Of a DNA stretch of 64,000 bases, positions 41,195-50,295 are shown piece by piece. Source of the DNA: a virus; IMG/VR virus record IMGVR_UViG_3300036398_003487, positions 62,001 through 126,000 of that record. One strand, given 5' to 3'. The notes beneath the pieces were generated by a model, which saw nothing but the letters and a program-made list of their open reading frames with translations, searched no databases and was not told the origin of the DNA. The position numbers and the translations under genes were made by a program. Position 1 is the stretch's first letter. Every line of letters starts with the position of its first letter.

Positions 41195-42940
41195 TTATCT
41201 TCTTCCTCCGAATAACCATAAATAGTTTTCGTAGTCGCTTTTTGTAGCTTCTCGTTTAAAGTTTTCCTGATGTTGTGGGATAACCGGTTCCATAAATTGT
41301 TTTCTGTTATACTCATTTGTATTAACAGTCCACGAATCAATCATCGCTTTTGTCTGATTTGTAACCTTATTAAGTGATGTAAATGATGATTCACCGACAT
41401 AAAGAGCCATTGCCACAGACATAATCAAGTCATCATGTTGTCCCTTTTGGTGGTCAGGTCTCCCATTCATATAAATGAATGTATTCATTTCGTTTAATAA
41501 CCTACTTGAATTTATTCTAAATCCATGCCTTAAATATTCTTCAAACGTCGCAATAATTTGAACTCTTTTAGCGTTAAAATTAATTCCTGGTATTTTTTCT
41601 GTGGCCTTTGGGTCATATTTCCATTTATTTGAAACGTCAACACCATCAACATACATATTTCTATAACCCAACTCTCTTAATCTTAAAGATGTTGTAACAC
41701 CCATACCGCCTGTAATATCAATAACAATAAATGCGTTATACATATTACCCCACTTATAACATATTTCAGCCAAAGTGTCAGGAGGAAGTTTACCAACATA
41801 TTCTGCCACTTGCTCTCTCGTATCAAAATCCACAATTTGGAATGTTGAGAAATCCTCACTATCTCCACGAGATACGTCAACACCCATGATATATTTTTTA
41901 CCCATCTCAGGTTCTTTCCAAATCCAAAGTCCACCACCCATCATTTTTGTAGGAGGTTCCTTAACCATATTAACTCTTAAATTTTCCAATAAATCAGAAT
42001 CAAATACGTTATCACCCGAACCAAGAAACGCACATTCCAATTCCTGATTAACCTTACGTTTATCGTATTTAAGTTTCTTAACCATTGACTCATACCAAGA
42101 AGAACTTGGTTTATATCCCTGAGCAATTAGTTGTCTTATATCATCAAAGTTTTTTTCTTTATTGTTATAGTCAATAATTTCAACATTTGGATAGTCATTA
42201 CGATTTAAATAATAATGAATAATATCTTTTACATTGATTAATGATAAATCTTTAGCGTATCTTGGGTCTTTCCACCAAACCATTTCGGAAACTTTAAATT
42301 CATTCATTCCCTTTAGTGCTTGGTCGTAAATTTCATAGTAAATTGCATCATATCCATTTGGTGTTGATACAACTATTACCTTACCACCTGTGGATAAGGA
42401 CGCCATACAAGCCGCCCAAAAATCACCATCTGCTTCAATGTATGCGGCTTCGTCAAATATTAATATTGTTGGTGTGTAACCACGAAGAGCATCCTTAGAT
42501 GTTGCAACCGCTTTAACTTCACATCCGTTTGTTAATTTAAAATGTCTTTGTGAGTTTTTTTCAGATGAAAATCCAACACCAACCCAGCTAGGCCACTGGT
42601 CAGTAAATCCTCTAATCTTATTTGCTACCTCAACCGCAGTATCCAACTTATTCGCAATAATCAAAACTTTTTCAGGACTATTCTTTTTAGCAAAAACAAG
42701 TTTTTTTGATGACCATGCGGCAGTTACTGTAGATACACCAGCTTGTCTGTACTTTAATGCGATATTTTCATTGTAATTTTCGTAATCCTCAACTAAACTA
42801 ACTTGGTCAGGGAATAACTCTAACGGGACATACTTTGAAACAGTGTTGTCATATGTCTGTAAATAAGTTTTAAGGGCGTATGGTGTTGATTTCATACACT
42901 TGGCATACTCCATTAAAACGGCTTCTTTAGATAAACTCAT
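41195..42940 (-). CDS. Large terminase subunit (gp17-like)
   Basis: 581 residues. ATPase domain: KYRQAGVSTVTAAW at residues 64-77 stands at the Walker A place (a deviant form with Val where the Lys usually is), and TPTILIFDEAAYIE is Walker B with the catalytic Glu; VVSTPNGYD is the coupling motif. Nuclease domain: IMGVDVSRGDSEDFSTF, FIVIDITGGMG and GQHDDLIMSVAMAL carry the expected Asp residues. It packages DNA into proheads and cuts concatemers. A TATTTAT box is five bases upstream. Confidence 0.93.
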   Translation of the reverse strand: MSLSKEAVLMEYAKCMKSTPYALKTYLQTYDNTVSKYVPLELFPDQVSLVEDYENYNENIALKYRQAGVSTVTAAWSSKKLVFAKKNSPEKVLIIANKLDTAVEVANKIRGFTDQWPSWVGVGFSSEKNSQRHFKLTNGCEVKAVATSKDALRGYTPTILIFDEAAYIEADGDFWAACMASLSTGGKVIVVSTPNGYDAIYYEIYDQALKGMNEFKVSEMVWWKDPRYAKDLSLINVKDIIHYYLNRNDYPNVEIIDYNNKEKNFDDIRQLIAQGYKPSSSWYESMVKKLKYDKRKVNQELECAFLGSGDNVFDSDLLENLRVNMVKEPPTKMMGGGLWIWKEPEMGKKYIMGVDVSRGDSEDFSTFQIVDFDTREQVAEYVGKLPPDTLAEICYKWGNMYNAFIVIDITGGMGVTTSLRLRELGYRNMYVDGVDVSNKWKYDPKATEKIPGINFNAKRVQIIATFEEYLRHGFRINSSRLLNEMNTFIYMNGRPDHQKGQHDDLIMSVAMALYVGESSFTSLNKVTNQTKAMIDSWTVNTNEYNRKQFMEPVIPQHQENFKREATKSDYENYLWLFGGRR

Positions 42941-42945
42941 ATACT

Positions 42946-42952
42946 ATAAATA
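42946..42952 (-). promoter_or_regulatory. TATTTAT box, 5 bases before the terminase gene
   Basis: TATTTAT followed by AGTAT and ATG on the minus strand, shortly after the terminator at 42973. Confidence 0.55.
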
Positions 42953-42971
42953 TAAAATTTATATTAAAATA

Positions 42972-42998
42972 GAAAACCCTTCATCTCTGAAGGGTTTT
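42972..42998 (-). terminator. Terminator after the 43006 gene
   Basis: AAAACCCTTCA / TGAAGGGTTTT stem with a four-base loop (42973-42998), A- and T-flanked. It isolates the terminase transcript from the genes upstream. Confidence 0.85.
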
Positions 42999-43005
42999 AA
43001 AGTTT

Positions 43006-44319
43006 TTAGTTGATACCTAATCCTTTTAAGAAGTCATCAAAATCCTCATCATCATCATCATCATCATCGTCGTCGTCGTCATCATCCTCATATTTTTTTA
43101 TAGTATCTTCATACTCATATCCTTTTAGTTCTTCAACAATTTCATCAACCATATCTTTCACCATTTTCTTTCCTTTTGGTGAACCTGATAAAATTTCACG
43201 AGCCATTGCAAAAAATTCGTTTGGAGTAAGTTCGGCAAACTTAACAAGGAAATACTGTTGTAAGTTTCTCTTATCGTCATCAAATAACTCATCAGGATAA
43301 GACTCACGGAACTTTTGCCAAATAACTGGACCTAATCTCATATCCCAAATTTCACCAACAACAGTATCTTGTGAGTTAATTACTGCCTCTTGTCTTGTCT
43401 TATCTTTTGGTAATCCGTATGTACCAGCAATTTCCATAACACCTTTAGCAAGTTCATGAATAAGAATTGGTAAGTTAACACCACGAGCCTTTACTGTCGG
43501 TGGGTCAGTCTTAGCATCTAACTCAGACATACCATATGTTGATTCTCCACCACCCGCCATACCTTGAACCATTGAGTCGGGCATTAACCAATAAAGTGAA
43601 TCGGCAAATGACATAAACACACCATACAAATTTAATAACCTTGGGTTAATGGCATTTAATTCTCTGTTTAACAATTCAAACATATAAGAAGATTGTTTAG
43701 CAGCTCCTTGGATAAGTGAGTTAATAAATCGTCTTTTAGCCTTTTCTAAGTCAAATTTTTCAAATGAGTCCATGAAATCTTCAAGTTGTTCTTGTTCTTC
43801 TTCAGAACCAAACATATTTTCAATTTCTTCTTCACTTGGTTCTTCACCTTTAGGAGATAACTTACTTGAGTCAATATCATTTGGTTGAACCAACTTTACA
43901 TCATATTGTAACGCTCCTTCAGGAATTGCAAATTCTTTTTGAACAACCTCAATCGCAAGTTCTTCCAAGTATTCTCTGTTTTCAGATTCTATCTGAGCAA
44001 TCTCTTGCATAGCATTCATTACCATCATTTGAAGTTGCATCATAGCATTTTGTGATGTAACATCTTGAAGGCCAGTATATCTTTTTAATCTGTTGATAAC
44101 CTCTTTAAATCTCTGTGATGCAATAAGTTGCTCAAAGTTAGATGGTTTATCCGGTCCTTCAGGTGTAATTTCAGGAAATGCTTTACTACCTGAATGAGGA
44201 GTTTCACCTTTTTCAAATTTAGATTGAATATCAGGAGCCATTCTTTCAGGTCCTTCGTATCCGATAGGTGCCTCATTAATTCGACTAACCAATCTTTTTA
44301 CTAATTGTTCTTTTTTCAT
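43006..44319 (-). CDS. Leader-bearing virion-type protein with poly-Asp C-terminus
   Basis: 437 residues from ATG at 44319, one base after the upstream stop (GTG at 44328 is the alternative). The leader MKKEQLVKRLVSRINE is followed by APIG, a good gp21-type site. The body is helical (LQMMVMNAMQEIAQIESENREYLEEL; EKAKRRFINSLIQGAA), then a conserved-looking block VNLPILIHELAKGVMEIAGTYGLP, and DLR-type helices. Near the C-terminus there are 13 Asp in a row encoded by GAT/GAC repeats. Placed next to the terminase gene, it may be a neck or head-interior protein; no family recognised. Confidence 0.6.
   Translation of the reverse strand: MKKEQLVKRLVSRINEAPIGYEGPERMAPDIQSKFEKGETPHSGSKAFPEITPEGPDKPSNFEQLIASQRFKEVINRLKRYTGLQDVTSQNAMMQLQMMVMNAMQEIAQIESENREYLEELAIEVVQKEFAIPEGALQYDVKLVQPNDIDSSKLSPKGEEPSEEEIENMFGSEEEQEQLEDFMDSFEKFDLEKAKRRFINSLIQGAAKQSSYMFELLNRELNAINPRLLNLYGVFMSFADSLYWLMPDSMVQGMAGGGESTYGMSELDAKTDPPTVKARGVNLPILIHELAKGVMEIAGTYGLPKDKTRQEAVINSQDTVVGEIWDMRLGPVIWQKFRESYPDELFDDDKRNLQQYFLVKFAELTPNEFFAMAREILSGSPKGKKMVKDMVDEIVEELKGYEYEDTIKKYEDDDDDDDDDDDDDEDFDDFLKGLGIN
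43041..43090 (-). repeat. Trinucleotide repeat encoding poly-Asp
   Basis: About 14 consecutive GAT/GAC/GAG codons on the minus strand, in two blocks: ATC units and GTC units on the plus strand. Prone to slippage; length may vary between isolates. Confidence 0.85.
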
Positions 44320-44320
44320 C

Positions 44321-45214
44321 TTACTCACCTTTTAATTTAATATTCATTTTACCAAAACTTAAATAATCAGGTAATTTACCTTTTGGTCTTGGGTCTGTGT
44401 TAGGAGCTGGTTGAAAAGGGTTTTTTCTAGGGTTTGTTGTTGTTCTTTCCTTTTCCTTAGTTTTTTCTTTTTCCTTAGTTCCCGAACCTTTTGGTTTTGG
44501 GTCAGTGTTAGGTGCCGGTTGAAAAGGATTCTTTCTTGTAGGAGTAGTTGTTTTTTCCTTTTCTTTAGTTTTTTCTTTTGTTTTTGATTCCAAAATACTT
44601 TTAATCAAATCTTTTTTAGTCATAGTTGGTCTTAAATTTTCTTCAATGATTTCTCTCATTTTTCGTTCCAAAATTACTTCATATGGATTTTTACCTTCTT
44701 TTAATGACTTTTTGACATCAAGAACACATCTTTCAAATTTCTTATCTTCACCTTTAGTGTAATCATCTTTCTTCTTACCTTCCAAACCTAATGATGATGT
44801 ACAGATAGCCCAAGGATTTTTTTCAACTTTCTTTTTTCTTTTTTTCTTACCTTCAGTCATTTCACCTTCAGCGGTAGAAATTTTTAAAACTCCGTTTTCC
44901 ACTTTAGCTGTTGACGGTTTATTAGGGTCATTTGATTTTGGAATTACAGTTCCTTTATTTTGAATGTCCGATAAAGGTATATTTGTGGTTGTTGTTACAT
45001 CTTTAGTTTGAGTAATTGCTTCTTTAGCTTCAGTTTTTTTACCACCTGAAAACATTCTTCCAATAGGTTTATCCATTTTACCATAACCAACAAATCCATG
45101 GGCATTAACCATAGATTCATATAAGGTATTAATTTGTTTTGGAGATTGTTTACTTAAATTTTCTTTAGTAAAACCTATCTCAACTAATTTTTGAATTTGT
45201 CTTTTTATTTCCAT
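44321..45214 (-). CDS. Repeat-containing basic protein with NPWAICT module
   Basis: 297 residues from ATG at 45214; a TTG at 45241 is less likely. Leader-like MEIKRQIQKLVEIGFTKENL. The centre contains KNPWAICTSSLGLEGKKKDDY and KKFERCVLDVKKSL, a two-Cys module that recurs in phage proteins of this type. The C-terminal third holds two copies of a 30-residue unit, KEKTTTPTRKNPFQPAPNTD and KERTTTNPRKNPFQPAPNTD. Very rich in Lys, Thr and Pro, probably disordered. Head-cluster location suggests a capsid-interior protein (inference). Confidence 0.55.
   Translation of the reverse strand: MEIKRQIQKLVEIGFTKENLSKQSPKQINTLYESMVNAHGFVGYGKMDKPIGRMFSGGKKTEAKEAITQTKDVTTTTNIPLSDIQNKGTVIPKSNDPNKPSTAKVENGVLKISTAEGEMTEGKKKRKKKVEKNPWAICTSSLGLEGKKKDDYTKGEDKKFERCVLDVKKSLKEGKNPYEVILERKMREIIEENLRPTMTKKDLIKSILESKTKEKTKEKEKTTTPTRKNPFQPAPNTDPKPKGSGTKEKEKTKEKERTTTNPRKNPFQPAPNTDPRPKGKLPDYLSFGKMNIKLKGE
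44380..44595 (-). repeat. Two-copy coding repeat (about 90 bases each)
   Basis: Two nearly identical stretches encoding the RKNPFQPAPNTDP unit and a preceding Lys/Glu/Thr run. They lie within one reading frame. Confidence 0.75.
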
Positions 45215-45599
45215 CTTCTTCAAACTCTTTATAAAATTCAAGGATTATATCCTTTTCATATAATTTATCTTTTACTTGTTGTTCAGTCATTCCAAAGTGA
45301 AAAACTAATCTTTCATCTTTGTCACTATCGTTTTCCCAAGCTAAAGCTACCACATTGTCTATTGCATCTTTCATACAAAAAAAATCGGAGTTTTGAATGA
45401 GCTCCATATCTATTCCGTCTCTATTCAATACTCCTACTTTTTTAATTTCTTCAGTATCAGGTGGTGTTGGGTTTCCATTAGCTGGAACTGTGTCCCAATC
45501 ATCACCAAATACTTCAGTTGTTTGTGAGAAAATAAACTCGTAAGTTTTGTTTCCCCTATAATTAGCTCCTAATCCGTTAACAAAAACTAAATAACTCAT
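45180..45599 (-). CDS. Hypothetical protein in the head cluster
   Basis: 139 residues. MSYLVFVNGLGANYRGNKTYEFIFS begins as a beta domain. A loop rich in Pro and Asp follows (NPTPPDTEEI), then DNVVALAWENDSDKDERLVFHFGMTEQQ, and an acidic helix. No family recognised. It overlaps the genes on both sides, so translation is coupled. Confidence 0.55.
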   Translation of the reverse strand: MSYLVFVNGLGANYRGNKTYEFIFSQTTEVFGDDWDTVPANGNPTPPDTEEIKKVGVLNRDGIDMELIQNSDFFCMKDAIDNVVALAWENDSDKDERLVFHFGMTEQQVKDKLYEKDIILEFYKEFEEDGNKKTNSKIS

Positions 45600-46873
45600 A
45601 GGATATTACCTTGTGGGGACACCTTAAGTTGCTTGTCTTTATTTTCAAATACTAAATTACCTTTATTAGTTTTACCTACAAAAGTTACAAATGGGAAATT
45701 GTTAACAATCTTTTTTGATATTTCAGCTTGAGCTTCAGTTAAAGATAATCTTTCAATTTCTTTGTTGTATTTAATTTTTCTTGATTCTGAAATAACTTTT
45801 TGTTCTTTTTTCTTTTCTTTAACAAATTTCTTTTCATTTTCATTAATTACAACATAACTTTTAAGAACTTTTTCAATTGTTGACTCCCCAAAAATTTTAT
45901 CTAAGCTAGCAGTAACAAAATCCTCCTCTTTAAATTCCATTTCGTCCATCCATCCTTCAGCCATTTCACCCTCAGGTTCAGGCATTGGTTCTTCTTCCGA
46001 AGACATATCAGGTTCTTCACTTGACATTTCATCTTCAGATGAACCCATATCTTCCATTCCGTAATCGGATTCTTCCTCACCTTCAAATCTAGATAAAATT
46101 TCTTCTTTATCTTCTTCATCCAATGAATTTAAATCTAAAGAAGATAATATTGAATTAATAACATATTTTACATCTTTACTTGATAACTCATCTTCACCTG
46201 AATAATCTCTAATTTTTTGAGCCAACTTTCCAGTTAACTTTTGGATAGATTTAAATGTTACAGGTTCACCTTCCCCACCTTCTGATGGTAATTCACCCAT
46301 ATCTTCCATACCTGTTGGTTCTTCCATACCTGTTGGTTCTTCCATACCCATTTCATCACCTTCAGGTGCAACTGGTAAATCACCACCCATGTCTGAACCC
46401 ATAGATGGGTCAGCAGGTGCAGGAGTTTCCTCAGGAGCAGGTGCCGGTGGAGGTAAATCTGAAGGTGCTTCAGTTGGGGCTTCCATTTCAGGTTTTGGTG
46501 TTTTTAACATGTATTTCTTATCTTCAGTAAATAAAGAAATTCCTTCACTAATACCATTAACTCTATTAATTTCACCAGCCATTAAATTTAATTTTCTCAT
46601 AGCTGCAGAGTATGAAGAAAAATGTTTTCTATTCTTCATATGGTCAATATAATCTGAAGTAGATTCATTGATTTGTTTTTTAATGATATAACCCAATCTT
46701 TCTTTTACAATTTCATAGGTGTTACCATCAGCTAATGTTACTCTGTAATCAACTGAAGATGTTTCATTAATTGAATTTGGTATATTCTCGTTATAACGAG
46801 CTATTTCCATAATTCTTTGGATTTTATCCATACCTTGTAGTTTCTCACTACCAATTGGTTTTAGTTTGCTCAT
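45596..46873 (-). CDS. Acidic Pro-rich protein, possible prohead core component
   Basis: 425 residues. An N-terminal region with ENIPNSINE then TSS (a gp21-like site near residue 37) is followed by a helical part. Then come a Pro/Ala/Glu/Met-rich low-complexity region (about 130-205, with tandem EEPTGM units), a helical domain (SIQKLTGKLAQKIRDYSG; KDVKYVINSILSSLDL), a second acidic stretch, and a basic helical end closing in a beta hairpin (FVTFVGKTNKGNLVFENKDK). The mix of acidic disorder and helices resembles scaffold or core proteins. Function not known. Confidence 0.55.
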   Translation of the reverse strand: MSKLKPIGSEKLQGMDKIQRIMEIARYNENIPNSINETSSVDYRVTLADGNTYEIVKERLGYIIKKQINESTSDYIDHMKNRKHFSSYSAAMRKLNLMAGEINRVNGISEGISLFTEDKKYMLKTPKPEMEAPTEAPSDLPPPAPAPEETPAPADPSMGSDMGGDLPVAPEGDEMGMEEPTGMEEPTGMEDMGELPSEGGEGEPVTFKSIQKLTGKLAQKIRDYSGEDELSSKDVKYVINSILSSLDLNSLDEEDKEEILSRFEGEEESDYGMEDMGSSEDEMSSEEPDMSSEEEPMPEPEGEMAEGWMDEMEFKEEDFVTASLDKIFGESTIEKVLKSYVVINENEKKFVKEKKKEQKVISESRKIKYNKEIERLSLTEAQAEISKKIVNNFPFVTFVGKTNKGNLVFENKDKQLKVSPQGNIL

Positions 46874-46879
46874 AATTTT

Positions 46880-47068
46880 TTAACTATTTAATCCGTTAAA
46901 ACCGCCTATTGTTACGGCGTTTAGTTGTATTACAGTATCTCCTGAAATTGTTCCACCACCATAAGTTGGGTGTGGTTGTAATGTTGATGTACAAGTATTA
47001 CAATTAGTTCCACCTGTAGTGTTGTTAATAACCACATAAGTATATGTTCCAGAAGAATACTGCGCCAT
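46880..47068 (-). CDS. Small Thr/Gly-rich protein
   Basis: 62 residues, Thr-, Gly- and Asn-rich with one CNTC pair. MAQYSSGTYTYVVINNTTGG and ISGDTVIQLNAVTIGGFNGL look like two beta hairpins. Low-charge composition like that of capsid decoration or fibre pieces. It has its own TATTTAT box 16 bases upstream. Confidence 0.5.
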   Translation of the reverse strand: MAQYSSGTYTYVVINNTTGGTNCNTCTSTLQPHPTYGGGTISGDTVIQLNAVTIGGFNGLNS

Positions 47069-47084
47069 AATTTAAGTTTTCTTA

Positions 47085-47091
47085 ATAAATA
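47085..47091 (-). promoter_or_regulatory. TATTTAT box, 16 bases before the 47068 gene
   Basis: TATTTAT on the minus strand preceded by TA (TATATTTAT), within the 32-base gap to the nucleotidyltransferase gene. Confidence 0.5.
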
Positions 47092-47100
47092 TACAGAAAT

Positions 47101-47862
47101 TTAAGATTTTTTTAGATTAAGTAAAAAATCTATCTTTTGTTCCATTAGTGATAATTCTTTATCGACCAATTTATTCTCTAAATTAAATAGTTTTTCCAAA
47201 TAATCACTTCTTCTTAAGTACTTAAAGACCAAATTTTCATATGAATATTCACCATCTTTTTTAAGACCTGAACTCCTATATTTTTTAAGTTTTTCTTTAA
47301 ATTTTTTAATATATTCTCTTGCTTCATCAATATCTTTCTCTGATGCGTTATCAACCACAGTGTCAATCTGTGTTTTCCAATGATTAATTTTTGACTTTAA
47401 TAATTTAGTGTCTATCTTAACTTCTTCTTTTTCAGGTTTCATATCCCATTCATCATATAGAACTGAATAAACACCTGAACTAAAATGTGCTTCAGATGCG
47501 TTTTGAACATATAGTTCAACTTCATACCCAAAAATTTTAATATCGTGATTGGTATTGAAAATAGTTTTTTTAACTTTAAATAATTCTTCGTAAAGTGATA
47601 ACTCAGTGTCAGAAAATTGAATGAAATCACAAACGACGTGTAAATCAATATCAGAATACTCCGACCAATTGTAGTTTGCTAAAGAACCTGTGAAAATAAC
47701 ATCCTCAATTAATAAAGGAACACCAATAAAATCAATAAATTCATTTGCAGTGTAAAGTAATTTTTCTCTTACTTCTTTACGCAACTTCATGTTCTCATCC
47801 CAAATTTTTGAGTTAAGTTCATCTTTAGAAAAAAAACTTTGAATTATATTATTATCTTTCAC
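47101..47862 (-). CDS. Nucleotidyltransferase-fold protein
   Basis: 253 residues, GTG start. The nucleotidyltransferase (pol-beta-like) motif is FTGSLANYNWSEYSDIDLHVV: Gly-Ser followed by Asp-x-Asp near residues 60-75. A third acidic residue may be in EVELYVQN near 123. The C-terminal half is a helical bundle (DEAREYIKKFKEKLKKY; RRSDYLEKLF). The family includes minimal nucleotidyltransferases and toxin-type MNT enzymes that add nucleotides to proteins or RNAs. The substrate is unknown; no HEPN partner is adjacent. Confidence 0.7.
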   Translation of the reverse strand: MKDNNIIQSFFSKDELNSKIWDENMKLRKEVREKLLYTANEFIDFIGVPLLIEDVIFTGSLANYNWSEYSDIDLHVVCDFIQFSDTELSLYEELFKVKKTIFNTNHDIKIFGYEVELYVQNASEAHFSSGVYSVLYDEWDMKPEKEEVKIDTKLLKSKINHWKTQIDTVVDNASEKDIDEAREYIKKFKEKLKKYRSSGLKKDGEYSYENLVFKYLRRSDYLEKLFNLENKLVDKELSLMEQKIDFLLNLKKS

Positions 47863-47867
47863 AAATA

Positions 47868-47874
47868 ATAAATA
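47868..47874 (-). promoter_or_regulatory. TATTTAT box, 5 bases before the 47862 gene
   Basis: TATTTAT on the minus strand, followed by TATTT and the GTG start. Confidence 0.45.
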
Positions 47875-47882
47875 TCAACTAA

Positions 47883-48125
47883 TTACAATCTTTTATATTT
47901 GTAAGCCTTTGCAATGTTTTTATTGAAAAAACTTCCTTGTGATTCTGCCATTCTAAATCTTGTATAAACTTCATGAGGTACCTCCTCATATTCATACTGA
48001 GCGCCGGTTTTAAAATCAACAATTAGTTTTTTACTCTCTGTGTTGAAATCTGTTTTAGTAATGTTTGATGATTCAATTTCACAAATAATATTTGTTCCAC
48101 TGATTGTTTCTTTTGTGATTGCCAT
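47883..48125 (-). CDS. KTSC-domain protein
   Basis: 80 residues. KLIVDFKTGAQYEYEEVPHEVYTRF and AESQGSFFNKNIAKAYKYKRL are the full KTSC pattern (Tyr-x-Tyr, Val-Pro, then Ser-x-Gly-x-Phe-Phe-Asn). KTSC is named after the C-terminal part of some lysyl-tRNA synthetases; stand-alone copies are common in phages and mobile elements and have no settled function. Confidence 0.8.
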   Translation of the reverse strand: MAITKETISGTNIICEIESSNITKTDFNTESKKLIVDFKTGAQYEYEEVPHEVYTRFRMAESQGSFFNKNIAKAYKYKRL

Positions 48126-48141
48126 AACTTTTTTTTTAATG

Positions 48142-48148
48142 ATAAATA
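48142..48148 (-). promoter_or_regulatory. TATTTAT box, 16 bases before the KTSC gene
   Basis: TATTTAT on the minus strand in the divergent spacer to the Clp gene. Confidence 0.45.
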
Positions 48149-48157
48149 ATTTTGAAT

Positions 48158-48165
48158 TACATTTG
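48158..48165 (+). promoter_or_regulatory. TACATTTG, host-type -7 element before the Clp gene
   Basis: Full match to TAnnTTTG. The base triplet at the expected -33 place reads TTA or TTT rather than TTG. The leader to the ATG at 48214 would be about 40 bases. Confidence 0.45.
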
Positions 48166-48213
48166 TAGTTGAATTTAAGAACAAATTCATTTAATTTTAA
48201 TAAAAACTATTTT

Positions 48214-50277
48214 ATGACAGATTCAGTTGAAGAAGGTGGGAAACTACCAAAAAAAGCAGAGGTTAACTCAAGTACACCTGTTTTAGACAATTTTAGTCGT
48301 GACCTTATTAAACTTGCCGAAGAAGGTAAGTTAGACCCCGTTGTCGGTAGAGAAGACGAAATATTACGTATTGCTCAAATCCTTTCAAGAAGAAAGAAAA
48401 ACAACCCAATTATCATCGGTGAACCTGGTTGTGGTAAGACGGCAATTGTTGAGGGATTGGCAATGAAGATTTTTGAAGGTGATTGTCCAAGAAACTTGGT
48501 TGACAAACGTATTCTTTCATTAGAGATGAATTCAGTTGTTGCCGGAACAAAGTATCGTGGTCAATTTGAGGAACGATTAAAGGTTATCTTGGAAGAAATT
48601 CAAGCAACCCCAAATGTTATTCTATTCATTGATGAAATCCATACCATTGTCGGAGCAGGTAACGCCTCAGGTTCCATGGACGCATCCAATATCTTAAAAC
48701 CAGCATTATCAAGAGGTGAAATACAATGTATTGGAGCTACAACATTAGATGAGTATAAAAAACAAATTGAAAAGGACGGAGCGTTGGATAGACGTTTTCA
48801 AAAAGTAATTGTTAGTTCATCAACAAAAGAAGAAACATTACAAATCCTTAAAAATGTTAAAGACAGATACGAAAATTATCACAAAGTAAATTATACCGAT
48901 AATATTCTACAAATCTGTGTTGACTTAGCGGAGCGATATATCACGGACAGAGAGTTCCCTGACAAAGCGTTTGACATCTTAGATGAAGTCGGAGCAAGAG
49001 CTCAGGTGGATGTAAAAAATCCTGAAATAATTGATGAATTAAAACGTCAGGCGTTAGAGATTAAACAACAAAAATTACTTGTTGTTAAAAAACAGAATTA
49101 CGAAGAAGCCGCTAACTTAAGAGATAAAGAAAAGAAAGTTTTATCACAACTTGATATTGAAAAGAAAAAGTTTGAACAAACTCTTTTGGATAATAGAAAA
49201 ACAATTTCTGAAGAATTGGTTTACGAGGTAGTGTCAACAATGACAAAAATACCTTTAACAAAACTTAATTTAGATGATAAAATTGCTCTTATTAATTTAG
49301 AGGAAGAGTTAAATAAATCAGTCATTGGACAAAAAGAAGCGGTTACAAAGATTGCGAAATCTATTCGTAGAAATAGATTAGGTATCAAAGACCCAAATAA
49401 ACCAATTGGTTCATTTATATTCTTAGGTTCAACAGGTGTTGGTAAGACATTATTGGCAAAAGAATTGGCAAGACAAATCTTTGGTAGTGATGAAAATCTT
49501 ATCCGAGTTGATATGTCTGAATATCAAGATAAACATACCGTATCTCGTTTGATTGGTTCACCTCCAGGTTATGTAGGATATGATGAAGGTGGTCAACTTA
49601 CAGAACAAGTTAAAACCAAACCATACTCTGTGGTATTATTTGACGAGGTTGAGAAGGCTCACAAAGATATATTCTCGGCATTACTTCAATTGTTGGATGA
49701 AGGTTACATGACAGATAGTTTTGGAAGAAAAATCAATTTCAAGAACTGTTTAATTATTATGACTTCAAATCTTGGGGTGAAAAAGATGCAAGAATTTGGA
49801 GCAGGTGTTGGGTTTAGTAAAACTAATAATGTTTATGCTAATGAAGAACTTAAAAAAACAATGTTAAACAAAGAATTGAAGAACCACTTCGCACCTGAAT
49901 TTATCAATCGTTTGGATGAGGTAATTGTATTCAATACACTTCAAAATGACGATATTCAAAAGATTGTTTTGGTTGAAGTTAACAAATTGAAATCTCGTTT
50001 GTCAAAATTGGGATATAACATTAACTTCGGTCAGTCAGTAATTGACTTTGTTTCAAAAGTTGGATTTGATGATGTTTACGGAGCACGTCCTTTGAAAAGA
50101 GCGATTCAAGAAAAGATTGAAGACTACATTTCAGATGAAGTATTACGTGAAAAAATTGTAATGTATAAGTCCTACAATATTGAAATCAATGAGGAGGAAG
50201 TGTCAATATCAGAAGTTGAAGCCCAACCTGATGAAACACCAAAAGTGAAAAGACCAAGAAAGAAAAAGGGGGAATAA
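48214..50277 (+). CDS. clpC: ClpC-type AAA+ unfoldase lacking the N-domain
   Basis: 687 residues from ATG at 48214 (an upstream TTG at 48169 overlaps the promoter). Two AAA+ modules are complete: Walker A1 GEPGCGKT (69-76) with [14 protein letters not shown], and Walker A2 GSTGVGKT with [15 protein letters not shown]-like middle segment ([16 protein letters not shown]) marks the ClpC branch. A VGF tripeptide stands in the loop where ClpC docks on ClpP (GAGVGFSK). The adaptor-binding Clp N-domain (about 150 residues) is absent; the chain starts just before the first module. It probably feeds substrates to host ClpP, and the choice of substrate must come from elsewhere. Confidence 0.9.
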   Translation: MTDSVEEGGKLPKKAEVNSSTPVLDNFSRDLIKLAEEGKLDPVVGREDEILRIAQILSRRKKNNPIIIGEPGCGKTAIVEGLAMKIFEGDCPRNLVDKRILSLEMNSVVAGTKYRGQFEERLKVILEEIQATPNVILFIDEIHTIVGAGNASGSMDASNILKPALSRGEIQCIGATTLDEYKKQIEKDGALDRRFQKVIVSSSTKEETLQILKNVKDRYENYHKVNYTDNILQICVDLAERYITDREFPDKAFDILDEVGARAQVDVKNPEIIDELKRQALEIKQQKLLVVKKQNYEEAANLRDKEKKVLSQLDIEKKKFEQTLLDNRKTISEELVYEVVSTMTKIPLTKLNLDDKIALINLEEELNKSVIGQKEAVTKIAKSIRRNRLGIKDPNKPIGSFIFLGSTGVGKTLLAKELARQIFGSDENLIRVDMSEYQDKHTVSRLIGSPPGYVGYDEGGQLTEQVKTKPYSVVLFDEVEKAHKDIFSALLQLLDEGYMTDSFGRKINFKNCLIIMTSNLGVKKMQEFGAGVGFSKTNNVYANEELKKTMLNKELKNHFAPEFINRLDEVIVFNTLQNDDIQKIVLVEVNKLKSRLSKLGYNINFGQSVIDFVSKVGFDDVYGARPLKRAIQEKIEDYISDEVLREKIVMYKSYNIEINEEEVSISEVEAQPDETPKVKRPRKKKGE

Positions 50278-50290
50278 ACCCCCTTTTTTT
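50263..50290 (+). terminator. Terminator overlapping the Clp stop codon
   Basis: Stem GGGGG / CCCCC with the loop AATAAA, which contains the stop codon, followed by eight T residues. Confidence 0.9.
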
Positions 50291-50295
50291 TATAA

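Noticed and set aside
41191-41340. Longer N-terminus of the small gene before the portal gene
   Set aside because: Wholly inside the terminase frame; the ATG at 41190 fits the gene boundary.
43010-43300. Poly-Ser frame on the plus strand opposite the 43006 gene
   Set aside because: It is the antisense of the poly-Asp tract and has no independent support.
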